NCBI RefSeq assembly: GCF_000305495.1
Contig: NZ_AJTN02000002.1
Span: forward strand, 1 to 43,036
Direction of reading: 5' to 3'
DNA from: Peribacillus psychrosaccharolyticus ATCC 23296
GTDB lineage: Bacteria > Bacillota > Bacilli > Bacillales > DSM-1321
Length of the DNA: 43,036 bases
Shown here: piece by piece, positions 1 through 8,157 of the stretch
Layout: each line of letters begins with the position of its first letter
Numbering within the stretch: the first letter of the stretch is position 1
Notes under the pieces: generated by a model
Seen by the model: only the letters and a program-made list of their open reading frames with translations
The model's database searches: none
Told to the model about the DNA's origin: nothing
Translations under genes and position numbers: made by a program

Positions 1-1
1 G

Positions 2-763
2 CACGGAGTTATTATCCATAATATTGCTCCCTATCTGAGCAAAGAACAATATAATCAACAGCTTTTCATTGCCAGTTCTGAAGCAGAGAAGGAAGTCATC
101 AAGCAGACGTTAGGCTATGAAGATCAAGACGTTGTGGTAACAGGATTAAGCCGCTTTGATAATCTTCATAATCTCTCGGTCAAAAAACAAATTCTAATTA
201 TGCCGACGTGGAGACGTTCAATCTTTAATCTCAACAAAAGTCAGTTTCTTAGATCGCTGTATTTTAACCGTTATTTCGAACTCGTCCGGAACGAGAAGTT
301 GTTAAAGATTCTTGAGGAAAAACAAATTGTTCTTAAATTCTATGTGCATAGCCAAATGCAAAAGTTCCTACCAGAATTTGCGTTTGAACATCCAAACGTA
401 CAATTTTTGACGAAACAGGATGCCATCGTGTCTGAGCTGTTGAAGGAAAGTTCCCTGCTGGTGACCGATTATTCATCCGTAATGGCTGATTTCCTTTACA
501 TGGATAAGTCCGTTCTGCTGTATCAATTCGATCCGTATGATAATCATCATGGTCCCGTTCAGCAGATCAGCTATGATGATTTTGGCGAAGTATATGATGA
601 GGAAGATAGCTTAGTAGAAGCCATTACTAAAAGCATCAACGATGACTTCAAAATTAGTTCTGCTTATCAAGAAAAATCAAATACGTTCTTTGCTCATAAA
701 GACCAAAAGAACAGTGCACGAATATTCAAGGCGATTAACGACCTGAAAGGGGCAAGAAAATGA
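2..763 (+). CDS. CDP-glycerol glycerophosphotransferase, C-terminal part
   Basis: This is the 3' portion of a TagB/TagF-type enzyme that transfers glycerol phosphate from CDP-glycerol onto a growing teichoic-acid-like polymer at the inner face of the membrane. The frame is open from base 2, so the gene starts before the window. Visible family motifs are HGV at the very start, VTGLSRFD (bases 137-160), MPTWR, and a C-terminal VTDYSSVMADF followed by KSVLLYQFD, which matches the nucleotide-binding half of the GT-B-like fold. The stop overlaps the next start (ATGA at 760-763), so translation of the following gene is probably coupled. The family call is firm. The exact polymer (main-chain, priming or side-chain transfer) cannot be decided without the N-terminus. 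Confidence 0.9.
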   Translation, partial: HGVIIHNIAPYLSKEQYNQQLFIASSEAEKEVIKQTLGYEDQDVVVTGLSRFDNLHNLSVKKQILIMPTWRRSIFNLNKSQFLRSLYFNRYFELVRNEKLLKILEEKQIVLKFYVHSQMQKFLPEFAFEHPNVQFLTKQDAIVSELLKESSLLVTDYSSVMADFLYMDKSVLLYQFDPYDNHHGPVQQISYDDFGEVYDEEDSLVEAITKSINDDFKISSAYQEKSNTFFAHKDQKNSARIFKAINDLKGARK

Positions 764-2732
764 GGACATTGACTAGTACCAACTTTAGCTATCAAAAGGA
801 AGCCGGACGCGTAACACTATGGGTTGAACTTCCAGAACAAGTTAAGGAGGAAAGTACTTTTTATTTAATAAAAAACGTCCTGGCTTATTGCCGCCGGTTA
901 AATGGAAAATTCCCTATAAACCGAAAGCTAAAATGAAAGCGTCGGTTGAAATTAACTTTGAAGAACTCTTTTCTAGTGAGCCTCTAGAGGGAGCTTGTCA
1001 ATTAATCTTTACAAATGGCAGTAAAGACTATCAATGTAAAATTGATCCTCAATCTTTTGACTATTATTCGTACAACAACGGTCTTTATCAATGTAAGCCA
1101 TATCTGACGACGCATGGCACGTTTGGTTTATATCAAAGAAAAGTTGAATTACCAGTAGTGGCTGAAAAATTGAGCTTTAAAAAAGGCATGCTGAGCGGTG
1201 AAATGACGTTCAAACCAATCTTGCCTGCCGTTCAAGTTGAGATTGGACTCAAAGGTCGAAATGATATCACTGAAGAGTTTGCCCTTCGTTATCCTGTCAA
1301 AGTGGATCAAAGGAAAGTGGGCTTTGAACTGCCGCTTGCATTCGATTTAAACGAGTTTGAAGATGGAATGATTTATGATTTATATGTGATTTATAACAGC
1401 GGAGAGTTAGTAAGGACTGAGAAAGTAGCGACCCCAAAGAATTTTAAAGCGGACTATGCGCGTAGTGGAAAAAATTCTTTTTACTTAATCAAACCGTATA
1501 AGAATAATGAACAATTGCTTTCACTCTATATTAAGCAAGAAAAGATGGCTGTATCAATTGTCGATGTCATTTTTAATAAAACAAATGGGCAATTTTCTAT
1601 TGAAGGCTTAGTTGATAATGAAGCCGTTCCAGTTCAAGCGCGAGCGATAAAAATCGTGCTCAAACTGCGTGACAAGTTGGGCAAAGAGCAGTATTCCTTT
1701 GAAATAGCAAAATCACTAGAGGTAAGCGGTGAAATTTTTGCTGGGTCGTATCCGTTAGAAAGCCTTCCGATTCACCATTCTTATGAGGGCGGGATTTGGG
1801 ATGTATTTATCAGGCTTCAAGCATCGAATCACAGCGTGGCAGATTATCCGGTCAAAGTGGTTGACGGTTATCTAAGCAAGAATTACCACTACTTTGTTAT
1901 CCCAGAGAGTTCAAAAAAAATCAAACCTTACGTAACAGGTGCCCGTGGGATCGCTCTATATACAGCAGCTAACCAGAAAAAAGAGAAACTAAAAATTGCC
2001 CTCTTCGGCAGTCAAATGATTACCGAACCGTTTTTATTTACTACGCGTACCGAAGCTGTTTATCAGGTCGTGTTACAGCAAAATCTTTCTTCAATGATAA
2101 GTATGACGGGGAAACCTGTTGTCTGGAATGACAAAGATTTTAAATCAGTTAATAAAAATGACCGATCTATGCTGAAACAAGAATTTGAAAAATCGTTCTT
2201 TACAGATCTGGAACAGGCAGCACCAGATTATCTAATTATCGATTTAATGAATGATGTGGTTAATCCTTTAATCCAATTCGTGGATTCACAGTTGCTTACC
2301 TTGAGCAGTGCATTAGTGAGAACAAGTTATATGTTCAACGAGGAAAGTGTAATGGATACTTCCGATAATCACATGATGATTATGAACGCGATGGATACAT
2401 TCATTAGCTCACTAACAGCTGTAATACCTGCAGAGCGGATTATCCTAGCAACTGGGAGACTTATAAATGATGAGGAAAAAGAGCAAATCAAACGGAATAA
2501 TAGAGTACTAGGGATGCTTGAATCTTATTTTCTTTCAAAACTACCTGAAACAAATGTACTCGATTTAACGAATACTCCTTATCGTGTGGATGCCCAGCAT
2601 CAAGGGAAATCAGATCAGGAGTTTGTACAGCAGCTAAATGCCATTGTATTGGATAAACAAGTCACATTCAGAAGCAGGGTGGAACATGGAAATCTTGATC
2701 AAGAACATCAAATACCTGGAAAACGCCATTGA
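760..2732 (+). CDS. Beta-domain wall-polymer protein with DUF6270-like end; frame break near 870-876
   Basis: Translation should start at the ATG at 760, coupled to the upstream stop, but that frame ends at 931-933. The homologous reading continues in the -1 frame from about 870 to 2732. The junction is A AAA AAC (870-876), in frame. Adding one base or slipping by -1 gives one protein of about 657 residues; taken alone, the downstream frame could only start at a weak TTG (888). The protein is a chain of beta-rich modules of about 100 residues that share a (W/Y)D-(L/V)-aromatic strand followed by KPY and an LYxxx strand. It ends in a domain related to DUF6270, but the usual GSC is GSQ (residues 417-419 of the repaired protein). 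No signal peptide is seen. Function is unknown; context says wall glycopolymer synthesis or tailoring. It could be a pseudogene, a sequencing error or a programmed frameshift. Confidence 0.6.
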
Positions 2733-4152
2733 TTTATTTCTGGATATACCTGAGAAGTTAATCGGAAGTGAACTCTCGTTTCGAATTATCAAGCGTCAAG
2801 CTAATGTGGAGATATACAAACATAAGCAGGTGTTTGACTCACATGTAGGTCTCGTCAATATTGCTGCAGAGGATTTTGCCAACCGCACACTCTTTCATCC
2901 AGAAGAAGTATGGGATTTGAGGGTTTCCACTGAAAAGGAAGACGTTACAGTTTTAAAAGGGGCATCACTGTCGGAAAAGACGCATTACCTTGAGAAACAG
3001 TGGCAGGGATTTGCCTGGAAGCCCTATTGGACAAAGGATGAGCAGCTTGCTTTTTATGCCCGATATCATAAGGATGTTAAGGCAGTAGAAGTGAAAGATG
3101 TCTATGCAACGAGAGACCGTCTATGGCTGAAACTTGATGCTTGTTCAATCGTGCAAGGAGATACCTTGGTGCAGCCAACGTATTCAGAGCAATCTACAGC
3201 CTATTTTATTCTCCCAATAGAGACTTTCTCTTTTGACCAAGAAGGACATGCGAAGACGCCTTTGACAGTGGCTGTGCCGACAGAAGACGGAAAGTGGCTG
3301 ACAGCGAAAAGTACGGGGAATATACAAACACATGGAGAAATAGAGGTCACTGTAACAAGCTCAGCTGATAGCTGTATGTTGATGTTGAACAAACCAAGAA
3401 AAACGGTCTCGGTTATTGGTTCATGCGTTTCTCGAGACAATTTTAATTCACATTTCAATGCTGGATATAAGCAGGACTTTCAATTTCTTCAGCTTCAAAA
3501 TCAGGTATCCATTATCAGTGCGGTTGCAGAGCCATTGGTGATCAATAAAGAAGACATTTCTCAACTTGGAACGTGGGAGCAAAATAATCTCTTATCAGAG
3601 TGCAGGAAAGATTTTTTTACCACCTCTGAATTGGCTAACACGGATTACCTAATTCTCGATTTTTTCTCAGATGTTTATTTCGGGGTGTGTTTGCTGAAGG
3701 ACTCTGCGCTTACCAATAATCACTGGGTCCTTCACAAAACGGACGTTTACCAAAATGACTTAACGATTTGTACACTATCTGAAGATGATGAAGCTTATTT
3801 TGACATGTGGAAGCAAGCTGTTCATCAACTATTTGAAAAACTGAGTATTACGATGCCTTTGACAAAAGTAGTCCTTCATAAAGCACGATTTACGGATCGC
3901 TACCTAAAAGAAGATGGCACCGTTGCCTATTTTGAAAATGCTGACAGGGTAGAGCAATTTAATAAATGGTGGGATCGTTTTGACCACTATGTGGAGAAGA
4001 ACTTCGATGTCATTTCAATCAATGTCAGCCAAGAAAAACATCTTTCACACGAAAACCATAAATGGGGCAAATTTAATGTCCATTATATAGATTCGTATTA
4101 CCATGAATTCTTAGAGAAATTCAAACATGCTTTGGAGATTGGCCATTCATGA
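2686..4152 (+). CDS. DUF6270-like SGNH-type protein, putative wall-polymer modifier
   Basis: A 488-residue protein. I chose the ATG at 2686 because AGGGTGG lies just upstream; an in-frame ATG at 2638 has no such site. It overlaps the preceding gene by 47 bases. The first half is beta-rich and repeats the signature of the upstream protein: a WDLRV strand, then KPYWT and a LAFYARY strand. The second half starts with VIGSCVSRDNF (GSC at residues 245-247), the characteristic DUF6270 opening, and later has TDYLILDFFSD, which also has a counterpart in the upstream protein. DUF6270 proteins occur in polysaccharide and teichoic-acid loci, and the GSCxSRD motif resembles the nucleophile block of SGNH hydrolases or acyltransferases. 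A role in acyl or glycosyl tailoring is inference; no reaction is known to me. The stop overlaps the next start (ATGA). Confidence 0.7.
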   Translation: MEILIKNIKYLENAIDLFLDIPEKLIGSELSFRIIKRQANVEIYKHKQVFDSHVGLVNIAAEDFANRTLFHPEEVWDLRVSTEKEDVTVLKGASLSEKTHYLEKQWQGFAWKPYWTKDEQLAFYARYHKDVKAVEVKDVYATRDRLWLKLDACSIVQGDTLVQPTYSEQSTAYFILPIETFSFDQEGHAKTPLTVAVPTEDGKWLTAKSTGNIQTHGEIEVTVTSSADSCMLMLNKPRKTVSVIGSCVSRDNFNSHFNAGYKQDFQFLQLQNQVSIISAVAEPLVINKEDISQLGTWEQNNLLSECRKDFFTTSELANTDYLILDFFSDVYFGVCLLKDSALTNNHWVLHKTDVYQNDLTICTLSEDDEAYFDMWKQAVHQLFEKLSITMPLTKVVLHKARFTDRYLKEDGTVAYFENADRVEQFNKWWDRFDHYVEKNFDVISINVSQEKHLSHENHKWGKFNVHYIDSYYHEFLEKFKHALEIGHS

Positions 4153-5093
4153 AAAGGATACTTAGTTATATCTTGATGGGGGTACTTATTTTTGGAGCCA
4201 TCTTGTTCATCAGTTACCAAAATGAACAACCTGACGTGATTGATATCTCGAAATATGGTCATGATTCAGCAGCGATTCAAAAAGGGTTAAACAAGGCAAA
4301 AACAGACGGTAAAGTCGAAATCCTGATTCCAGCTGGAAACTATAGCATGAATGAAACCTTACACATTTATGCAAATACTAAAATAGTCATGGAAGAACAT
4401 ACGGTGCTCGTTCGTAAGCACACGGATGCTTTCATGTCGAACGGGAAAGCTGGAGATCAATTTACGGGCTATAAAGGGAATGGCAATATCATCATTGAAG
4501 GCGGGACACTGGATGGGAATGTTCTGGACGCTGACTATGGGGAGTATGGCTATGGCGGGATAGAATTTGCCCATGCCGATCACATTGAAATACGAAATCT
4601 CACCATAAAGGATATTGTTTATTCCCATGGAATTGAAATCAATTCGTCACATAATGTAGTGATTGAAAATTGTCAGTTCCTCGGTTATCTTGATCCGACA
4701 ACCGATAAGAGCCGGAGTAAATCAGAAGCGATTCAACTTGATTTTTCCTCCAAGAATGGATTTCCGCATTTCGGTGACTGGGATGGGACACCAAGCCGTG
4801 ATGTCGTCATTAAAAACAATTATTTTGGTGATAGTGATACAAAAGAAATGAATACGTGGCCAGTCGGAGTTGGAAGCCATAGTGGTAAGAATGACGAATG
4901 GAATGAAAACATTACGATAACCGGCAACAAGTTTATGGGGATGACCTATACCGGGATCAGCGCCTATAATTGGAACCATGTTAAGATTAGGGATAATACT
5001 TTTTCAGGAATCAATGAAGTAATTACGATAGAACATCCAGGAAACAAATTGAAAGAACAAGATATTATCATTGAAAACAATTCGATCAATTAA
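4149..5093 (+). CDS. Membrane-anchored parallel beta-helix (pectate-lyase-like) protein
   Basis: A 314-residue protein with an N-terminal membrane segment at about residues 4-22 and no clear signal-peptidase or lipobox site, so probably a signal anchor with the rest outside. The body has the regular short strands of a right-handed parallel beta-helix: recurring N-I-x-I-E-x, D-H-I-E-I-R-N-L and N-V-V-I-E-N-C ladders typical of pectate-lyase/GH28-like folds, beginning with a DxxxIQKGLNKAK segment common at the start of such domains. Likely substrate is a polysaccharide or the wall polymer made by this operon (lyase, hydrolase or epimerase); this is inference. It starts inside the preceding stop (ATGA), so it belongs to the same transcript. 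It is the last gene of that group. Confidence 0.75.
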   Translation: MKRILSYILMGVLIFGAILFISYQNEQPDVIDISKYGHDSAAIQKGLNKAKTDGKVEILIPAGNYSMNETLHIYANTKIVMEEHTVLVRKHTDAFMSNGKAGDQFTGYKGNGNIIIEGGTLDGNVLDADYGEYGYGGIEFAHADHIEIRNLTIKDIVYSHGIEINSSHNVVIENCQFLGYLDPTTDKSRSKSEAIQLDFSSKNGFPHFGDWDGTPSRDVVIKNNYFGDSDTKEMNTWPVGVGSHSGKNDEWNENITITGNKFMGMTYTGISAYNWNHVKIRDNTFSGINEVITIEHPGNKLKEQDIIIENNSIN

Positions 5094-5102
5094 CTCTAGG
5101 CA

Positions 5103-5170
5103 AACCTATATCATCTTACTTATATTTTAGAGGTGTTTATGATATATTCATGTTAGATAGATTATAGGTT
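5103..5170 (+). promoter_or_regulatory. Nested inverted repeats before tcdA
   Basis: AACCTATA (5103-5110) pairs with TATAGGTT (5163-5170), and inside it ATATCAT (5108-5114) pairs with ATGATAT (5139-5145). The outer arm ends 14 bases before the tcdA start. This may be the leader structure or a weak terminator of the upstream operon; there is no U-tract after it. Confidence 0.3.
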
Positions 5171-5184
5171 GGAGTTGAAAAGGT

Positions 5185-5946
5185 ATGCTGCATCAATTTT
5201 CACGTAATGAACTGGCAATAGGTAAAGAAGGCGTTGAATTGTTGAAAAATTCAACGGTGGCCGTACTTGGAATCGGCGGTGTTGGTTCGTTTGCAACGGA
5301 AGCGTTGGCTCGTTCAGGCGTCGGCCGTTTGATTTTGGTTGATAAGGATGATATTGATATCACGAATGTTAACCGTCAGCTTCATGCATTGTTATCGACA
5401 GTCGGAAAGCCAAAAGCAGATTTAATGAAAGAACGTATTAAGGATATTAATCCTGATTGTGAAGTGATTTCTCTGAAAATGTTTTACACAGATGAAACGT
5501 ACGAGGAATTCTTTAACTACGGGATTGACTATGTCATTGATGCTTCAGATACGGTGATTTATAAAATTCACTTAATGAAAGAATGCCTTAAACGGAATAT
5601 CCCAATTATTTCAAGCATGGGTGCGGCCAATAAAATGGACCCGACCCGCTTTAAAATTGCCGATATTTCTAAAACACACACCGATCCACTTGCCAAAGTG
5701 ATTCGGACAAAATTGCGTAAGGAAGGCATTAAAAAAGGCGTCATGGTTGTCTTTTCTGATGAAAGCCCCATTGTGATTCGCGAAGACATCCGCAAAGAAG
5801 TCGGAAACGATGCGGCCAAAATCCGCAAAGCCCAAATGCCGCCATCCTCAAACGCCTTCGTCCCATCCGTTGCCGGCCTCATCGCCGCCAGCTGGGTCGT
5901 CCAAGAAATCCTTACCGATATCCATATAGCACGAGTAAACGACTAA
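5185..5946 (+). CDS. tcdA: tRNA threonylcarbamoyladenosine dehydratase
   Basis: A 253-residue E1-like (ThiF/MoeB family) enzyme that uses ATP to cyclise t6A at tRNA position 37 to ct6A. It is the counterpart of E. coli TcdA/CsdL and Bacillus YrvM. The N-terminal Rossmann motif GIGGVG is at residues 29-34, followed by the acidic LVDKDDIDITNVNRQ region that binds ATP and by conserved ASD and SSMGAANKMDPT segments. Length is usual for the family. There is no catalytic-cysteine motif of ubiquitin-type E1 enzymes, as expected for TcdA. It stands alone, with its own terminator downstream. Start is the ATG at 5185, preceded by GTTGAAAAGGT. Identification is secure. Confidence 0.93.
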   Translation: MLHQFSRNELAIGKEGVELLKNSTVAVLGIGGVGSFATEALARSGVGRLILVDKDDIDITNVNRQLHALLSTVGKPKADLMKERIKDINPDCEVISLKMFYTDETYEEFFNYGIDYVIDASDTVIYKIHLMKECLKRNIPIISSMGAANKMDPTRFKIADISKTHTDPLAKVIRTKLRKEGIKKGVMVVFSDESPIVIREDIRKEVGNDAAKIRKAQMPPSSNAFVPSVAGLIAASWVVQEILTDIHIARVND

Positions 5947-5989
5947 AAAGATTGCAGAGAAAGCACCACTTTCTCTGCAATCTTTTTTT
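5945..5989 (+). terminator. Rho-independent terminator of tcdA
   Basis: A near-perfect 19-bp stem: AAAAAGATTGCAGAGAAAG (5945-5963), loop CACCA, then its complement at 5969-5987, ending in a T-run. It begins at the tcdA stop. Confidence 0.93.
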
Positions 5990-6001
5990 GTGATCTAGCT
6001 A

Positions 6002-6309
6002 TTTATCTAAAAGGGTGTAGGGCCGAATGTTTTGCAAAACGGGCCGAATCATCTTGAGTTTGGGCCGAATAAATTGCCGAATGGGCTGAATGATTCCCAG
6101 TTTGGGCCGAATGACTGAAGTTGGCGGAGTTCTCATGCCAATCCGGGTGCGTCAGAAAGAGGGATTTCTATGAAAACCGGCTTAACGAGACAGAAAAAGA
6201 GAAAGATACACATTTTTAAGAGCCCAGAGAAAACATTTTATCTATAGAAACGTTTTCTGTGGATCGGGGTTGTCCAGAAAGAGTATCTAAAAAGGTATAG
6301 GGCCACATG
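6002..6309. repeat. 280-bp dispersed repeat, copy A
   Basis: This fills most of the gap between tcdA and the convergent SDR gene. It holds one full 280-bp unit plus the start of a second: GTATCTAAAA-GG-TA-GGGCC occurs near 6002-6024 and again near 6283-6304, exactly 280 bases apart. The unit contains the five-motif 21-bp array (6020-6112), an imperfect open stretch and a hairpin, AGAAAAC (6228-6234) with GTTTTCT (6252-6258). Copies B and C at 10094-10664 match at high identity by eye. No transposase or terminal inverted repeats are visible. I do not recognise the family. Confidence 0.85.
6020..6112. repeat. Five GGGCCGAAT motifs at exact 21-bp spacing (copy A)
   Basis: GGGCCGAAT starts at 6020, 6041, 6062, 6083 (as GGGCTGAAT) and 6104. 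The 12-base spacers differ, while the 9-base motif and the 21-base step are kept. A frame reading such arrays gives repetitive IRPK-type peptides, which I take as an artefact. Confidence 0.9.
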
Positions 6310-6332
6310 GATTATACCCTTTTCCTATTATT

Positions 6333-6377
6333 GAAAAAAAGCTCCCGTAAATTCTAGATATAGTTACGGGAGCTTTT
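6333..6377 (-). terminator. Terminator of the SDR gene pair
   Basis: AAAAGCTCCCGTAA (6337-6350) pairs with TTACGGGAGCTTTT (6363-6376). On the minus strand the stem ends in a run of T, immediately after the 6382 stop. Confidence 0.9.
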
Positions 6378-6381
6378 CTAT

Positions 6382-7212
6382 TCAGTTATTGTAGTAGTGA
6401 CCCTGTTCGAGGTCAGGAATTAGTCCAAGTTGCACCGGCTTCCATTTTAAGAGTTTCTGAGTTTCAGTGTTTGATTTTGGGATATCGAGAGCAGCAAGTG
6501 TGCTGAGGAAGCCAAAGTAATCTTTTGCCTCTTCACTTGAAATGCTGACTACTGGAACGTTTAGTTGTTGCCCAATAACACTTGCGATGTCACGAAAGGG
6601 TATCCCTTCATCGCCAACCCCATTTAGTCGTGAACCGGCAGGGGCTTTTTCTAAGGCGAGACGATATAGTTGTGCGGCGTCAAGCCGGTGAACAGCCGGC
6701 CAGCGATTGGTTCCTGCTTCCACATAGGCTGAGAAGCCCTTTGTTTTGGCAATTTGGATTAATCTTGGCACAAATCCTGTGTCACCCTCACCATGTACTG
6801 AGGGACAAAGCTCGACTATTGATGTTCGCACACCGCGCTCAGCCAGTGACAACACTACATTTTCCGTTGCCACTCCGTTGTTGTGGGTAGTGATCACAAA
6901 TGGTTTACCAGACCCTTCCAACGCCGACCCCATCGCTTCGACGGCGTGCAGATCTGCTGTAAGTGCCCCGTCAAAGTTAGAAAAGTCATGATTAAATGCT
7001 AGATGAATGACGCCATCTGCTGCAGCTGCGCCACTGCGAAGACTATCAAGATCTGCAATATCGCCGCGGTGACTATCGGCCCCAACCTCTTTTAGCTTCG
7101 CAGCGCTATTATCTGAGCGCGCAAGACCGACGACCTGATGACCGGCGTTTTTAAGTTCGCGGATGACGGCTGAACCGATGTACCCGGTTGCTCCTGTTAC
7201 GAAAACACGCAT
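6382..7212 (-). CDS. NAD(P)-dependent atypical/extended SDR family protein
   Basis: A 276-residue Rossmann-fold protein of the NAD-dependent epimerase/dehydratase superfamily. The glycine motif TGATGYIG is at residues 6-13, followed by RGDIAD (cofactor adenine pocket) and a DGVIHLAF strand. I cannot see the classical YxxxK catalytic pair; the equivalent region reads ITTHNNGVATEN, so it may be an atypical, possibly regulatory or substrate-divergent SDR. It lies 46 bases downstream of a second SDR gene on the same strand, likely one transcript, and is followed by a strong terminator. The pair faces away from a TetR regulator, which probably represses it. The substrate is unknown; the context suggests an inducible redox or detoxification function. 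Confidence 0.85.
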   Translation of the reverse strand: MRVFVTGATGYIGSAVIRELKNAGHQVVGLARSDNSAAKLKEVGADSHRGDIADLDSLRSGAAAADGVIHLAFNHDFSNFDGALTADLHAVEAMGSALEGSGKPFVITTHNNGVATENVVLSLAERGVRTSIVELCPSVHGEGDTGFVPRLIQIAKTKGFSAYVEAGTNRWPAVHRLDAAQLYRLALEKAPAGSRLNGVGDEGIPFRDIASVIGQQLNVPVVSISSEEAKDYFGFLSTLAALDIPKSNTETQKLLKWKPVQLGLIPDLEQGHYYNN

Positions 7213-7258
7213 TATGCTCTCCCCCTTACCATGCTAACCATAATGTTATCAACGTTAA

Positions 7259-8011
7259 TTACCATGCAATGGCACCATCCTGATCAGAGAACGTCCCCGT
7301 TGGACCATCCACATCAAGCATCGCAAGCCGGACTGCTTCACGTGCTCCTTGTTCGACACTGCGAGAGCCAGAAAAATTATTGAGTGCAGTCGAGGTATGG
7401 CCAGGACATGCAGCATTGACCTTGATATTTGACGATTCAAGCGCGAAGGCAAAGGCAAGTGTCACAGCATGAACAGCCGATTTTGACGCCGAATAGGCTC
7501 CAAACATCGCACGGTGTGAGTTATCTGGAAGGGAATTCCAACCAAGGGAGCCGCCGGTACTACCCATGTTAACAATCCGAGCTGCTGGGGCTTCACGTAA
7601 AAGTGGTAACATGGCCTGTGTGACAGCTATGACTCCAAAGACATTCGTTTCATAAACTGCACGAATGTCTTCGAGTGAAGCAATAGTCATGAGACCGCTT
7701 GCAGCGCCACTGCTCGGAAAAGGATCGCCAGGTTTGCCTGCATGTGAGATGCCTGCATTATTTACGAGCACGTCGAGACGACCAAATTCGTTCCGAATAC
7801 GTTCTTCTGCAGCTAAGATGGATTCCTCATTTGTCACGTCGAGCTGGAGAGCATGTGCATCAGTTCCAATGCTAGCAGCGGCCGATTTTCCATTCTCTAG
7901 GCTACGCGATCCGATAAGCGTGGTGTAGCCGTGTGCCGCCAAATCCTTTGCAATTTGTAACCCTATTCCTTTATTGGCTCCGGTAATCAATGCTACGGGC
8001 TTGTTCTGCAT
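7259..8011 (-). CDS. Classical short-chain dehydrogenase/reductase
   Basis: A 250-residue classical SDR oxidoreductase. Cofactor motif TGANKGIG at residues 10-17, LDVT at 57-60, NNAG at 84-87, catalytic Ser151 in NMGS, and Tyr173/Lys177 in YSASK, so the active site is complete. Arg37 after the second strand (GSR) suggests NADPH preference. The start ATG follows AAAGGGGAT. It is the first gene of a two-gene minus-strand unit. Its promoter region contains two palindromes shared with the divergent TetR gene. The substrate cannot be told from sequence. Confidence 0.9.
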   Translation of the reverse strand: MQNKPVALITGANKGIGLQIAKDLAAHGYTTLIGSRSLENGKSAAASIGTDAHALQLDVTNEESILAAEERIRNEFGRLDVLVNNAGISHAGKPGDPFPSSGAASGLMTIASLEDIRAVYETNVFGVIAVTQAMLPLLREAPAARIVNMGSTGGSLGWNSLPDNSHRAMFGAYSASKSAVHAVTLAFAFALESSNIKVNAACPGHTSTALNNFSGSRSVEQGAREAVRLAMLDVDGPTGTFSDQDGAIAW

Positions 8012-8093
8012 GGTTTTAATCCCCTTTGTTTATGGAATACTATCTATAATTTTCCCATCGAATGTGGGATAATGATAGTAAACCACATAAATA

Positions 8094-8126
8094 CGGAACT
8101 GTAAAGTTCCGAAACTAATAAGTTTC
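8094..8126. promoter_or_regulatory. Two tandem palindromic operator candidates
   Basis: CGGAACT-GTAA-AGTTCCG (8094-8111) is a perfect inverted repeat, and GAAACT-AATA-AGTTTC (8111-8126) is a second with the same layout, centres 16 bp apart. Both fit G(G/A)AACT-N4-AGTT(C/T)C-like half-sites. The first covers a possible minus-strand -35 (TTTACA, 8105-8100), with TTTACT 17 bp further on. This is a likely site for the adjacent TetR protein. Confidence 0.6.
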
Positions 8127-8157
8127 CAAAAATGTTTAAAAGGGGTTAAATAAATAT

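Noticed and set aside
6002-6309. An insertion sequence or MITE
   Set aside because: The 280-bp unit has no terminal inverted repeats or target-site duplications that I can see, and occurs as tandem copies, so I call it only a repeat.
6582-6991. Two overlapping plus-strand frames opposite the SDR gene
   Set aside because: They are antisense shadows of a well-supported SDR gene with intact family motifs.
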